Below are positions 8,531 through 16,418 of a stretch of 64,000 bases of DNA, piece by piece. Under the pieces are notes generated by a model. It worked only from the letters and a program-made list of their open reading frames with translations. It did not search any database and was not told the DNA's origin. Made by a program: the position numbers and the translations under genes. Numbering within the stretch: position 1 is the stretch's first letter; each line of letters starts with the position of its first letter. Source of the stretch: Hwanghaeella sp965227365 (lineage in GTDB: Bacteria > Pseudomonadota > Alphaproteobacteria > UBA8366 > Aestuariispiraceae); the NCBI RefSeq assembly GCF_965227365.1, contig NZ_OZ245754.1, positions 868,001-932,000 of the forward strand, given 5' to 3'.

Positions 8531-8923
8531 TTAAAGAAGATAGATATCGGCGACTGAGATGATCGCGCATTCCGCGGCGACCAAAGCACCCAGTCCGGCC
8601 GACCTCGACCCCTCCATACGTTCGATTGCTTGGGCAAGTGGCGGCCCGCCGAGGAAGCCCAAGCCCGCCAGGACGATTGCCGGTGCTGCCGCTCCCGACA
8701 GCACGATGCTGCCCAGAACGGCTAGGATGCAAACCAGACCGATGGTGGCCAGCAGAGCAAGCGGGAACCTGAGCGGTTGTCCCGAATGCCGGGCCCGGCT
8801 GGCGATTTCGGCAATCGCTGTCGTCGCGCCGATCCCCAGCAAAAGTCCGCCGCCGAGAGCAACCCCGATTACAGGCCATGCGGACGCGGCGTCTAGGCCC
8901 ATAGCGTTAAAAACGGCGTCCAC
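8531..8923 (-). CDS. Unknown integral membrane protein, 130 aa
   Basis: GTG start at 8923 with a good SD (AAGGAAC, 7 bases upstream). The sequence has three to four Gly/Ala-rich hydrophobic segments (about 16-40, 52-77, 80-97 and 108-128) with a short basic loop SRARHSGQPLR between the first two. No family is recognised. The arrangement (a membrane protein followed by a 58-aa two-helix protein, divergent from a GntR gene whose operator-like site lies between them) suggests a two-component membrane unit co-regulated with the neighbouring TRAP importer. A role in transport or export is inference only. Confidence 0.7.
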   Translation of the reverse strand: MDAVFNAMGLDAASAWPVIGVALGGGLLLGIGATTAIAEIASRARHSGQPLRFPLALLATIGLVCILAVLGSIVLSGAAAPAIVLAGLGFLGGPPLAQAIERMEGSRSAGLGALVAAECAIISVADIYLL

Positions 8924-8988
8924 TATCTGTTCCTTCCCCTACGCGATTTCTTGCTGCTTAGACCGCGATGCAGCTTGAGTTGAACCTA

Positions 8989-9009
8989 TGATATATAAGC
9001 AGTATACCA
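8989..9009. promoter_or_regulatory. GntR-type operator, site B (divergent promoter of regulator and membrane pair)
   Basis: Inverted repeat TGATATA-N7-TATACCA, one mismatch between arms, with the same 7-base spacing and the same AG before the right arm as site A. It sits 66 bases from the GTG at 8923 and 134 bases from the ATG at 9143, so it can control both the membrane-protein pair and the regulator itself. Confidence 0.7.
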
Positions 9010-9142
9010 ATGTCGACGGCAAGATCGAGCCGTCGGATGCTTGCTCCGAACCCTCTCTGCGACCATGGGAGACTGGCGCTGTCGGGCTATGGAGGGTATC
9101 TGGAGGTGATGCGCGAGATATTGAAACGTACAGCGGGCTGGG

Positions 9143-9850
9143 ATGACGAAAGTAGTGAATGATAGCGCCGATGCGTTGTTGATGGCCTTGGAGGTCGAGG
9201 CCGATAGCGACTCAAGCCTGACGCAGCGGGCTTATCGACGCCTCGAAGAGATGATCGTGACCCTGGAACTGCAGCCCGGTGAGGTCCTGTCCGAATCCGC
9301 GTTGGCGGACCGGTTGGAAATCGGGCGCACTCCTGTTCGTGAGGCGCTCCAACGTTTGGCGCGGGAAGGCCTTGTTTCCATCCTGTCGCGTCGGGGGGTC
9401 CTGGTCAGCGAACTGGATGTTCGGCGCCAGATGCGGTTACTGGAAGTACGGCGCGAATTGGAACGACTGATGGCGCGGCTGGCGGCACGGCGCGCATCGG
9501 ATGCAGAACGGCAAGCCTTTGGGATTATCGAAAAAGGTATGCAAAAGGCGGCGTCGGACGAAGACGAAATCGAGTTCATGCGGCTCGATCGTCAGCTGAA
9601 TCTTTTGTTGTGCCGCGCGTCCCGGAACGATTTCATTTCAAACGCCATGGGCCTGACTCACGGCCAGTCTCGCCGGTTCTGGTTTCAGCATCATCGAGAA
9701 GTAGGGGATTTGGCACTTTGCGCCCGATTGCACGCTAATCTCGCCGCTGCGGTGAAAGCCGGATCGGAAGAAAAGGCTGCCGCGGCGAGTGACGCTCTTC
9801 TGGACTATGTGGAAGCTTTCACACGGAAGACCCTCGACTCGATCTTTTAG
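9143..9850 (+). CDS. GntR family transcriptional regulator (FCD type)
   Basis: 235 residues. A winged-helix GntR domain occupies about 26-92 (LTQRAYRRLEEMIV, ESALADRLEIGRTPVREALQ). An all-helical FCD domain follows (about 97-225). In metal-binding FCD domains the third helix carries Asp-x3-His; here it reads LDRQLNLLL, so the His position is Asn153 and a full metal site is unlikely. The effector is therefore probably bound without the usual metal. It lies among four copies of an inverted-repeat sequence found before this gene, the PanB-like gene, the TRAP operon and the hydroxylase gene, which makes it the best candidate local repressor. Confidence 0.88.
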   Translation: MTKVVNDSADALLMALEVEADSDSSLTQRAYRRLEEMIVTLELQPGEVLSESALADRLEIGRTPVREALQRLAREGLVSILSRRGVLVSELDVRRQMRLLEVRRELERLMARLAARRASDAERQAFGIIEKGMQKAASDEDEIEFMRLDRQLNLLLCRASRNDFISNAMGLTHGQSRRFWFQHHREVGDLALCARLHANLAAAVKAGSEEKAAAASDALLDYVEAFTRKTLDSIF

Positions 9851-9851
9851 C

Positions 9852-9872
9852 CGGCCGGCCTGGCGCCGGCCG
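9852..9872 (+). terminator. GC-rich hairpin after GntR gene
   Basis: CGGCCGGC and GCCGGCCG form an 8-bp stem with a 5-base loop two bases after the GntR stop codon. No T tract follows, so it is at best a weak or Rho-assisted terminator. Confidence 0.4.
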
Positions 9873-9975
9873 CCTGACGGCGTTTAAGGGTGCCACCTCT
9901 TTTCCATAGCAACCAAGCACCTTGTACGAAATCAAAGTCTGGCGGCGCTCGCGACGCTTGCGCCCATCAGCTTTT

Positions 9976-9996
9976 TCACATACCGTAAATATATCA
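9976..9996. promoter_or_regulatory. GntR-type operator, site C (before DUF6166-TRAP operon)
   Basis: TCACATA-N7-TATATCA: the right arm is a perfect half-site and the left arm matches the consensus TGATATA at 5 of 7 positions, with the same 7-base spacing as the other sites. It lies 96 bases before the DUF6166 start in a 241-bp gap that contains no other gene. This is the weakest of the four sites. Confidence 0.5.
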
Positions 9997-10091
9997 GTCA
10001 TATTTGTCTGAAAAACGACAGGTGTATCGCCCGGTCACTCAAGAATTCCGGGATGAATAAATAAAATTGGGAAACAAACCGGGGGGAGGTT

Positions 10092-10391
10092 ATGAAACTA
10101 TACCGAGGTGATCGGACCCTTGACGGACTCGAGGTGACGGTGGACGCCTCGCCCCTCGATACGCATACCAATATCAAGACGTTTTCCGAGAACGGCTTTG
10201 AATGGGGCTATGAAGGTCCTGAGCCGTTGCAGTTAGCCCTTGCCATTCTTTTCGACCACTTCGGTGACGGCGAAAAAGCCGTCCGGCACGCAGACGTGTT
10301 CATGCAAGGCGTGGTCGCCAACTTCAACAACGAATGGGAAATGACGACGGACGACGTGAATGTCGCTCTGAAGAATCTGGGCTGCGTCTAA
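10092..10391 (+). CDS. DUF6166 domain protein
   Basis: 99 residues beginning MKLYRGDRTLDGLEV, with FEWGYEGPEPLQLALAILFDHFGD in the middle and a C-terminal LKNLGC; this matches my recollection of DUF6166. The family is small, soluble and without known function, and is often found near mobile or accessory genes. The SD GGGGGGAGG lies just before the ATG. It is the first gene of a run with the TRAP importer (66 bp to dctP), downstream of operator site C. Why it belongs to an importer operon is unknown. Confidence 0.75.
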   Translation: MKLYRGDRTLDGLEVTVDASPLDTHTNIKTFSENGFEWGYEGPEPLQLALAILFDHFGDGEKAVRHADVFMQGVVANFNNEWEMTTDDVNVALKNLGCV

Positions 10392-10457
10392 CGAGGCTAT
10401 CGGGGTCGACCGTCTGCTTCGTCCAGTAAAACAAGAGACCACTAGGGAGAGGAACTC

Positions 10458-11519
10458 ATGACCTGCAAGGCATTTATCAAACATACCGTGATGGCGGCTT
10501 CGGTCGCTATCGGGATCGGGCTTTCCGGTGCCGTCATGGCCCAGGAACATTCCTTCAAGATGGCGACGGGATGGGGTGGTGGCCCGCTGATGGATATCGG
10601 GGCCAAGGCATTCGCCGAAAAGGTGGCCGAAATGTCCAACGGCCGGATCGAGATCGAAGTTTTTCCAGCCGGTACCTTGGGCCCGGGCCTGAAAGTGTCC
10701 GAAACCGTTCAGCAGGGCGTTGCCCAGATGGGTCACACCTGGGTCGGTTACGATTGGGGCATTGACGCCACGGCAGTCCTGTTCGGCGGCTTTGCGGGCA
10801 GCTTCGACTCCGAACGCATGCTTCATTGGCTGTATCGTGACGGCGGCGCCGAATTGCAGGCCCAATGGCGTGACGAGGTCTTCAACCTCGTATCCATGCC
10901 GCTCTTCATCCGCACGTCGGAAGTGTTCCTGCACTCCCGGAAACCGGTACGGACGCTGGAGGACCTTCAGGGGTTGAAATTGCGGACGGCCGGCGCGTGG
11001 TTGGAAATCTCGCAAGGCATGGGGGCCGCACCTGTGACCATGCCGGGTGGCGATGTCTATCCGGCGCTCGAACGTGGAACGATCGACGCCACGGAGTGGG
11101 GAACGCTGTGGGAAAACATGTCGCCGGGCTTCCACCGCGTAACGAAATACGTGGTCATTCCCGGTGTTCATCAGCCGACCGCACCGTTCGAACTGGTGAT
11201 CAACAAGGATGCCTGGAATGAACTGTCCGAGGCTGATCAGGCCCTCATCAAGGACGCGGCTTTCATGACCACGATGAATTCCTGGCTGACCATCGGTCAG
11301 GAAGACGCCAAGGCGCTCGAATTCTTCCGGGCCCAGGGCAACGAGATCATCGAGCTCGACGAGGAAGTTCAGTTCAATGCCCGCGAGGCCGGGTTGAAAT
11401 GGGCTGAGGAGAAAGCAGCAGACAATGCTTGGTTCCGCAAGGTTCTGGATAGCCAGAAAGCCTTCGCCGAACTTTGGTCCGACGCGTCCAAGTATCGCAA
11501 CGTGAAGACGCGGGACTAA
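10458..11519 (+). CDS. dctP: TRAP transporter substrate-binding protein (DctP family)
   Basis: 353 residues with a cleavable signal peptide (hydrophobic 11-27, probable cut after AVMA at 28). The mature protein begins QEHSFKMATGWGGGP and shows DctP features: IEIEVFPAGTLGPG, LEDLQGLKLRTAG with the carboxylate-binding Arg, and ALERGTIDATEWGT. It binds an organic acid in the periplasm and hands it to the QM permease encoded by the next two genes. The closest feel is the TakP/SmoM-like branch (2-oxo acids or uronates), but the substrate is not readable from sequence. SD GGGAGAGGAA is strong. Confidence 0.9.
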   Translation: MTCKAFIKHTVMAASVAIGIGLSGAVMAQEHSFKMATGWGGGPLMDIGAKAFAEKVAEMSNGRIEIEVFPAGTLGPGLKVSETVQQGVAQMGHTWVGYDWGIDATAVLFGGFAGSFDSERMLHWLYRDGGAELQAQWRDEVFNLVSMPLFIRTSEVFLHSRKPVRTLEDLQGLKLRTAGAWLEISQGMGAAPVTMPGGDVYPALERGTIDATEWGTLWENMSPGFHRVTKYVVIPGVHQPTAPFELVINKDAWNELSEADQALIKDAAFMTTMNSWLTIGQEDAKALEFFRAQGNEIIELDEEVQFNAREAGLKWAEEKAADNAWFRKVLDSQKAFAELWSDASKYRNVKTRD

Positions 11520-11537
11520 ACCTGTCCAGCCTAACGC

Positions 11538-11565
11538 CCCGTCCTGGCCTTGGTGCCGGGACGGG
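11538..11565 (+). terminator. Intercistronic hairpin between dctP and dctQ
   Basis: CCCGTCCTGG and CCGGGACGGG pair in a 10-bp stem (one T-G pair) around an 8-base loop, 18 bases after the dctP stop. No T tract follows. It probably protects the dctP mRNA end or partially attenuates transcription, giving more binding protein than permease. Confidence 0.6.
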
Positions 11566-11623
11566 TGCGCCCCGCAGGCCTGAATTTCGAATGGCCTGCA
11601 TCTTTTCGTCTACCAAATGATGG

Positions 11624-12175
11624 ATGGAGACGGCTTTTCCCGCCGCATTGCGCATGACACGAATTGTTCGACTTATCGAAGCATTGGTCGGGGGGATGGG
11701 CCGCATCACGGCGCTGATCATCATCCCGCTGATCCTTGCGACCGCCTATGAAGTCTTCTCGCGTTATTTGTTCGGCGCGCCGACGATCTGGGCTTACGAA
11801 CTCGGCTATATCTTGACCGGGTCGCATTTTCTTCTCGGCGCGTCGTTGGCTTTGTTGGCGGGCGCGCATATTCGCATCGACCTGCTGTACAGCAGGTTTT
11901 CGCCACGCGGAAAAGCGGCGGTCGATCTGGTGTGTTATGTCACGCTGTTCTTTCCCTTCATCGTCCTGCTCAGCAACTCGCTGTGGGATTACGCGCTTCG
12001 GTCCTTCCTGAGCGGTGAATTGTCAGGGCAATCAGCCTGGAGCCCCCCTATCTGGCCGTTCCGGATGGTCCTCACACTTGGCTTCGTCCTGCTGGCTCTG
12101 CAGGTCTTTGCGGAAATTCTGAAATGTGTCGCCGTCCTGATCGGTCGGCCGATTCCGAGCAGTGAAAGGGGCTGA
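11624..12175 (+). CDS. dctQ: TRAP transporter small permease (DctQ)
   Basis: 183 residues from the ATG at 11624, or 173 from 11654 (MTRIVRLIEALVGG); neither has a convincing SD. Four membrane helices are visible (about 25-45, 60-80, 100-122, 140-165). The YEVFSRYLFGAPTIWAYEL segment is the DctQ hallmark. It forms the membrane complex with DctM, encoded 3 bases downstream. Confidence 0.88.
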   Translation: METAFPAALRMTRIVRLIEALVGGMGRITALIIIPLILATAYEVFSRYLFGAPTIWAYELGYILTGSHFLLGASLALLAGAHIRIDLLYSRFSPRGKAAVDLVCYVTLFFPFIVLLSNSLWDYALRSFLSGELSGQSAWSPPIWPFRMVLTLGFVLLALQVFAEILKCVAVLIGRPIPSSERG

Positions 12176-12178
12176 TCC

Positions 12179-13516
12179 ATGGAAGCCTTGTTGATGTTTC
12201 CAGCCCTGTTTCTGCTTATTTTCCTGGGCTTTCCGGTTGCCTTCGCCTTGATGTCCGTTGCCTTCGTCTTCGGGCTCTATACCTTCGGCGGGGCAAGTTT
12301 CTTCCAATTCACGCAGAAGGTCGAAGACATCGCGGCGAATTTCGTGCTCGCCGCGGTCCCCCTGTTCGTCTTCATGGGCGCGATGCTGGAACGGTCCGGT
12401 ATTGCCGAACGGCTTTTCGAAGCCGTGCATCTTTGGACACGGCGTCTGCCCGGTGGTTTGGCCATCGGCACGATCGTGATGTGCATCATTTTCGCCGCGT
12501 CGACCGGGGTGATCGGCGCGACCGAAACGGTCGTCGGTTTGCTCGCGATACCGGCGATGATGCGGTACAACTATTCCAAGTCGTTGATCTCCGGAACGAT
12601 CTGCGCCGGCGGATCGCTCGGCACGATCATCCCGCCATCGGTCGTGGTCGTCGTCCTGGGCCCGATCGCCGATGTCTCGATTGGCGATCTCATGGTCGGT
12701 ATGATCTTTCCCGGTCTAATTCTGTCGGCGCTTTATATCCTGTATATTCTTGGGCTGTGCCTATTGCGGCCTGAGGCGGCGCCGCGGGTCGAGCCGTCCG
12801 ATGACGACCCGGACCTGGCGACCAAGCTGGTAATCACCATGAAGGCGTTGATTCCGCCTTTGTTGATGATCATGGCGGTATTGGGCTCGATCATGCTGGG
12901 ATGGGCCGCGCCGACCGAAGCTGCTGCGCTCGGTGCCCTCGGTGCGTTCATTCTGACGGTCGCCTATCGTCGGTTCTCGCTGACCATGTTCAAGGAAGCG
13001 CTTATCAAGACGCTCACCGTCACGGCGATGATCATGCTCATTTTGCTGGGCGGGAACATCTTCACCGGCGTGTTCGCCGGCGCCGGCGGCATGGGCGTCA
13101 TGCGGGACATGATCGAGGCTGTCGAACTCGGTCCCTGGGTCCTGCTGATCGTCTTCCTGCTGATGGTTTTCGTCGCCGGGTTCTTCCTAGAATGGATCTC
13201 CATCCTTTTGATCTTCGTCCCGCTCTTCATGCCTTTCATCCGGGAGGCCTGGGCCGCGGGCGGCTATGGCGCGTTCTTCGACCCGGTCTGGTTCTGCATG
13301 CTGCTGTTGATCATGATCCAATCGAGCTATCTGACCCCGCCGATGGCACCGGCGATCTTCTACCTGCGCGGAATCGCGCCGGCGGAGATCACACTCAGTC
13401 ACATGTATAAGGGCGTCGTGCCATTTCTCGTGATTCAGGTGATTGCCCTGGCGATCGTGATGGCGTTCCCGCAAGTGGCACTGTGGCTGCCGGAACAAAT
13501 TCTCGGCTTCAACTAG
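12179..13516 (+). CDS. dctM: TRAP transporter large permease (DctM)
   Basis: 445 residues with about 12 hydrophobic helices. Family signatures include VPLFVFMGAMLERSGIAERL, GGSLGTIIPPSVVVVVLG and FFLEWISILLIFVPLFMP. DctM is the sodium-driven transport subunit. The gene follows dctQ by 3 bases and is followed after 25 bases by the dioxygenase gene, which suggests that the imported compound is the substrate of an oxygenase. Confidence 0.92.
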   Translation: MEALLMFPALFLLIFLGFPVAFALMSVAFVFGLYTFGGASFFQFTQKVEDIAANFVLAAVPLFVFMGAMLERSGIAERLFEAVHLWTRRLPGGLAIGTIVMCIIFAASTGVIGATETVVGLLAIPAMMRYNYSKSLISGTICAGGSLGTIIPPSVVVVVLGPIADVSIGDLMVGMIFPGLILSALYILYILGLCLLRPEAAPRVEPSDDDPDLATKLVITMKALIPPLLMIMAVLGSIMLGWAAPTEAAALGALGAFILTVAYRRFSLTMFKEALIKTLTVTAMIMLILLGGNIFTGVFAGAGGMGVMRDMIEAVELGPWVLLIVFLLMVFVAGFFLEWISILLIFVPLFMPFIREAWAAGGYGAFFDPVWFCMLLLIMIQSSYLTPPMAPAIFYLRGIAPAEITLSHMYKGVVPFLVIQVIALAIVMAFPQVALWLPEQILGFN

Positions 13517-13541
13517 AGGGCGGGCATCTGCCCGTAGGTCC

Positions 13542-14477
13542 ATGACACCGGAAGATATTCTATCCCATCCGCCGAAATCCCTTACGCAGGCTCAACGCGA
13601 GGCCTATTTCGAGCACGGCTTTCTTTCCGTCGAACGCTGTGTCGACGATACGTGGCTGGGCCGTTTGCGCGAGGCCACCGACCGGCTGGTCGAGCGCAGT
13701 CGATCGGTAACGGCATCTGATGCGGTCTTCGATCTGGAACCCGGACATTCGTCCGCGGAGCCGCGTCTTCGCCGTGTTTCGAGTATTTGCGATGAAGACC
13801 CTGTCTATTGGTCATTCCTGACCGAGTCGCCGATCGTGGGCGTGCTGCAGGATGTGCTCGGCCCGGACGTGAAATTCTATCAGTCGAAACTGAACTTCAA
13901 ATGGCCGAAGGGCGGCGCCGAGGTGAAGTGGCACCAGGACGTTCCCTTCTTCCCGCATACGAATGATGCCGTGTTGACGCTGGGGATCTATCTGGAAGAT
14001 GTCGGCGCGGAGCAGGGGCCGTTGATGGTGGTGCCGCGCAGTCACAGGGAAGAGATCTTCGATCATTACGCCGAGGACGGGACCTGGACCGGCGACATAC
14101 AGTCGGCCGACATGGGCAGGGTTCGGATCGGTGAGGCTGCGGAACTCGGCGGACCGGCGGGGTCGATCACGATCCACAACTACCGGGCGGTGCATGGGTC
14201 GCGCCCCAATTTATCCGACCGCGGTCGTCCGCTGCTGTTGTTCGTGGTCTCTGCCGCGGATGCGATGCCATACACGGCCAATGCGCTGAAATCGCGCTAT
14301 GAGCAGACGGTTATCGCGGGATCGCCGGCCCGGCATGCTCATCATACCGGCGGGACTTACCTGATCCCACCCGATTGGAGTGGCGGTTACACGTCGATCT
14401 TCGCTCTCCAGCAGCGGGAGGGGACGAACAAGGCACCTTCCGCCCAGGCGGGCGGGGAACCCGCCGGAATGAGTTGA
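13542..14477 (+). CDS. Phytanoyl-CoA dioxygenase (PhyH) family protein
   Basis: 311 residues. An Fe(II)/2-oxoglutarate oxygenase site is apparent: the metal-binding KWHQDVPFF (H-x-D), the distal His in NYRAVHGSRPN, and the Arg in RGRPLLLF for 2-oxoglutarate. The residues look intact, so an active hydroxylase is expected. Members hydroxylate fatty acyl chains, amino acids, ectoine or quorum-signal alkaloids. Encoded 25 bp after dctM in the same operon, its substrate may be what the TRAP system imports. The next hydroxylase gene is separated by 103 bp that contain operator site D. Confidence 0.87.
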   Translation: MTPEDILSHPPKSLTQAQREAYFEHGFLSVERCVDDTWLGRLREATDRLVERSRSVTASDAVFDLEPGHSSAEPRLRRVSSICDEDPVYWSFLTESPIVGVLQDVLGPDVKFYQSKLNFKWPKGGAEVKWHQDVPFFPHTNDAVLTLGIYLEDVGAEQGPLMVVPRSHREEIFDHYAEDGTWTGDIQSADMGRVRIGEAAELGGPAGSITIHNYRAVHGSRPNLSDRGRPLLLFVVSAADAMPYTANALKSRYEQTVIAGSPARHAHHTGGTYLIPPDWSGGYTSIFALQQREGTNKAPSAQAGGEPAGMS

Positions 14478-14485
14478 TTTTTCAC

Positions 14486-14506
14486 TGATCTACGTCTAAT
14501 ATATCA
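14486..14506. promoter_or_regulatory. GntR-type operator, site D (before hydroxylase gene)
   Basis: Inverted repeat TGATCTA-N7-TATATCA, one mismatch between arms, starting 8 bases after the dioxygenase stop and ending 74 bases before the ATG at 14581. Arms and spacing match sites A and B, indicating that the hydroxylase has its own promoter under the same regulator. Confidence 0.68.
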
Positions 14507-14580
14507 CGGTGATGTTGAGGCTTGCCGATGATGCATGCGCATCCGAAACAGGTCTCATAAGCGAATGAAAGGGCAAGGCC

Positions 14581-15381
14581 ATGGAACTCAACACAACGGA
14601 CATGCCAAATCGCCAGCGCGATTTCCGCGCGGAATACCGCAGTCGGATCGCGGGTTGGTATAACGGATGGCTGCATGTCGCGATCATTTACATCATCGGC
14701 GGCGCCGCGTTTTTCATCTACGTCGAAAACATCTCGAACGTTCAACCGCTCGAATGGTTGACGGTTCCGGTCATCTTCATGGTGTGTAACCTGTTCGAAT
14801 GGTTCCTGCACCGCCATGTCATGCACCGGCCGCTGCGGATCCCCGGACTGCGCGCGATCTATTCGCGGCATACCCTGACGCACCATCAGTTCTTTACCGA
14901 AAAAGAAATGCGCTTTGCCGGTCAGCAAGACTGGCGCGTGACGTTCTTCCCACCCTACGCCCTGGTCGTATTCATTCTGATGTCGATGCCGGGCGCCTAT
15001 ATCGCGGCGCAGATCTTCACCGAGAATGTCGGCTGGTTGCTGATCTCCACGACGACGGGAATGTACCTGTTGTATGAGTTCATGCATTTCTGCTGTCACG
15101 TGGAAGAGAATTGGTTTGTCCGTAACATGCCCTTCGTGAATACGATCCGGCGCCACCACACCGCCCATCACGACCAATCGATCATGATGGAACGGAACAT
15201 GAATTTGACCTTCCCGATTTCGGATTGGCTGTTCGGTACGTCCGATCTCGACCGCGGACTTCTGGGCCATATCTTCAATGGCTACAGCACGAAATTTATT
15301 CGCAAGGACATGCGCCGCACTTCGAAAACGCCGACCGGCGTACGGTCGGGCAATCAACCGGCAGGTGCCGTGACCACATGA
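14581..15381 (+). CDS. Fatty acid hydroxylase/sterol desaturase superfamily membrane protein
   Basis: 266 residues with hydrophobic segments near 33-55, 60-75, 120-140 and 148-168. It carries the histidine-box set of the non-haem di-iron hydroxylases: HRHVMH (about 79-84), HTLTHH (about 98-103), HFCCH (about 168-172) and HHTAHH (about 194-199). Such enzymes hydroxylate lipids, sterols or carotenoids using O2. It is the last gene of the island and is followed by a clear terminator. It may modify the same compound as the PhyH-type oxygenase upstream. Confidence 0.88.
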   Translation: MELNTTDMPNRQRDFRAEYRSRIAGWYNGWLHVAIIYIIGGAAFFIYVENISNVQPLEWLTVPVIFMVCNLFEWFLHRHVMHRPLRIPGLRAIYSRHTLTHHQFFTEKEMRFAGQQDWRVTFFPPYALVVFILMSMPGAYIAAQIFTENVGWLLISTTTGMYLLYEFMHFCCHVEENWFVRNMPFVNTIRRHHTAHHDQSIMMERNMNLTFPISDWLFGTSDLDRGLLGHIFNGYSTKFIRKDMRRTSKTPTGVRSGNQPAGAVTT

Positions 15382-15411
15382 TGCGGGGTTGATCGCCTTG
15401 CCCTCAAAATC

Positions 15412-15446
15412 CAGCCGGCTCACGAATGTGCGCCGGCTGTTTTTTT
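15412..15446 (+). terminator. Rho-independent terminator closing the island
   Basis: CAGCCGGC and GCCGGCTG form an 8-bp stem around a 12-base loop, followed directly by seven T residues. It is 30 bases after the hydroxylase stop and is the clearest intrinsic terminator in the window. Confidence 0.92.
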
Positions 15447-15566
15447 GTTCCTTCTTCCAATCGCCTTTCGCCGTCTGACACCGTACGCTGAGTGTAGAAT
15501 GCGTGGGTTTGGCATAGGGACGAAAGGATCGCTTTCACTCATGCGGATAGTGACAGGGGTGGGTAA

Positions 15567-16151
15567 ATGAGAAGCGCTGCGGCCGCGTTCGGGATCTGCA
15601 TGGTGCTTGGCCAGGGCGCCACGGCGGAAACGCTATCGGAAGTGTCTTCCTGGCGCGATGTCTCCGCGTTCCTGCAAAAGCACGAAGTCTCGGAAAGCGC
15701 GGCAATATTGTACATTGCAGCGGGCTGTGCCGGCCTGCCAACGATTTCACAGCAAGCGTGCCTCGAAGAAGCCCTTACGAACCCAAAAAGCTATGAAGGT
15801 ATATCCACAGAATGGATTACCAGGGTGGAGGCCCGCCTAGAGGAAGAGCGTCGGCGAGTTGAAACGGAGGAGCAGCAAGCTGAGAGTCAAAAACAACAAC
15901 TCGAACAGCAATTGCGAGAGCAAAGAGTGGAGCAGGAGCGGGAGGCTGAGATCCAATTCCTTGAACAAACAATACGCGATCATGAGAGGACCAAGCGTGA
16001 AATCGAAATGACCGCTGGGCGACTTGGCAACAACAATATGACCGAAAGCGATCGGGATCAGTTGGAGGAAGTGTTGCGGCGATACGAGGAAGATCTCGCG
16101 AATATGCGAAAACGGCTTTACCAGATCAGATTGGATGAAGGTGTGAACTAG
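15567..16151 (+). CDS. Predicted periplasmic coiled-coil protein, unknown function
   Basis: 194 residues. Residues 1-20 form a signal peptide with an ATA-E cleavage site. A short domain with two cysteines (CAGLPTISQQAC, about 54-65) follows, perhaps a disulphide. Residues about 87-155 are a strongly charged coiled coil rich in Glu, Gln and Arg. It has its own promoter after the terminator at 15446. The ATG is preceded by GGGGTGGG. I do not recognise a family. The 267 bp downstream (16152-16418), up to the convergent TRAP operon, show no convincing gene. Confidence 0.7.
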   Translation: MRSAAAAFGICMVLGQGATAETLSEVSSWRDVSAFLQKHEVSESAAILYIAAGCAGLPTISQQACLEEALTNPKSYEGISTEWITRVEARLEEERRRVETEEQQAESQKQQLEQQLREQRVEQEREAEIQFLEQTIRDHERTKREIEMTAGRLGNNNMTESDRDQLEEVLRRYEEDLANMRKRLYQIRLDEGVN

Positions 16152-16418
16152 GGCGCAGGCGTCATGATCTTGATGCGGCCGTTTTCCGCGCCCGACGCAG
16201 AAAGGCTGTTCGGAAACACCCTATCATCACACGATTTCGCCGGCCCTATGAGCAAGTCTCAATCGTGCGTCGGCAACCCGAAGCACATCGATGAAGGTTC
16301 CTGTCGATCAGCGTTTCCGCATGGCCGGTGTGTTGTTCCGAAGAGGCCGCAGGAACGTCCATTGCGGCCGCTTCGGTATCGCGGCGGGCCAGCGCAGGTA
16401 ACTCATAGTCAAGAGGTT

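Noticed and set aside
16152..16418. Open frame in the gap before the second TRAP operon
   Set aside because: Continues into the dctM gene as an antisense frame and shows no family features.
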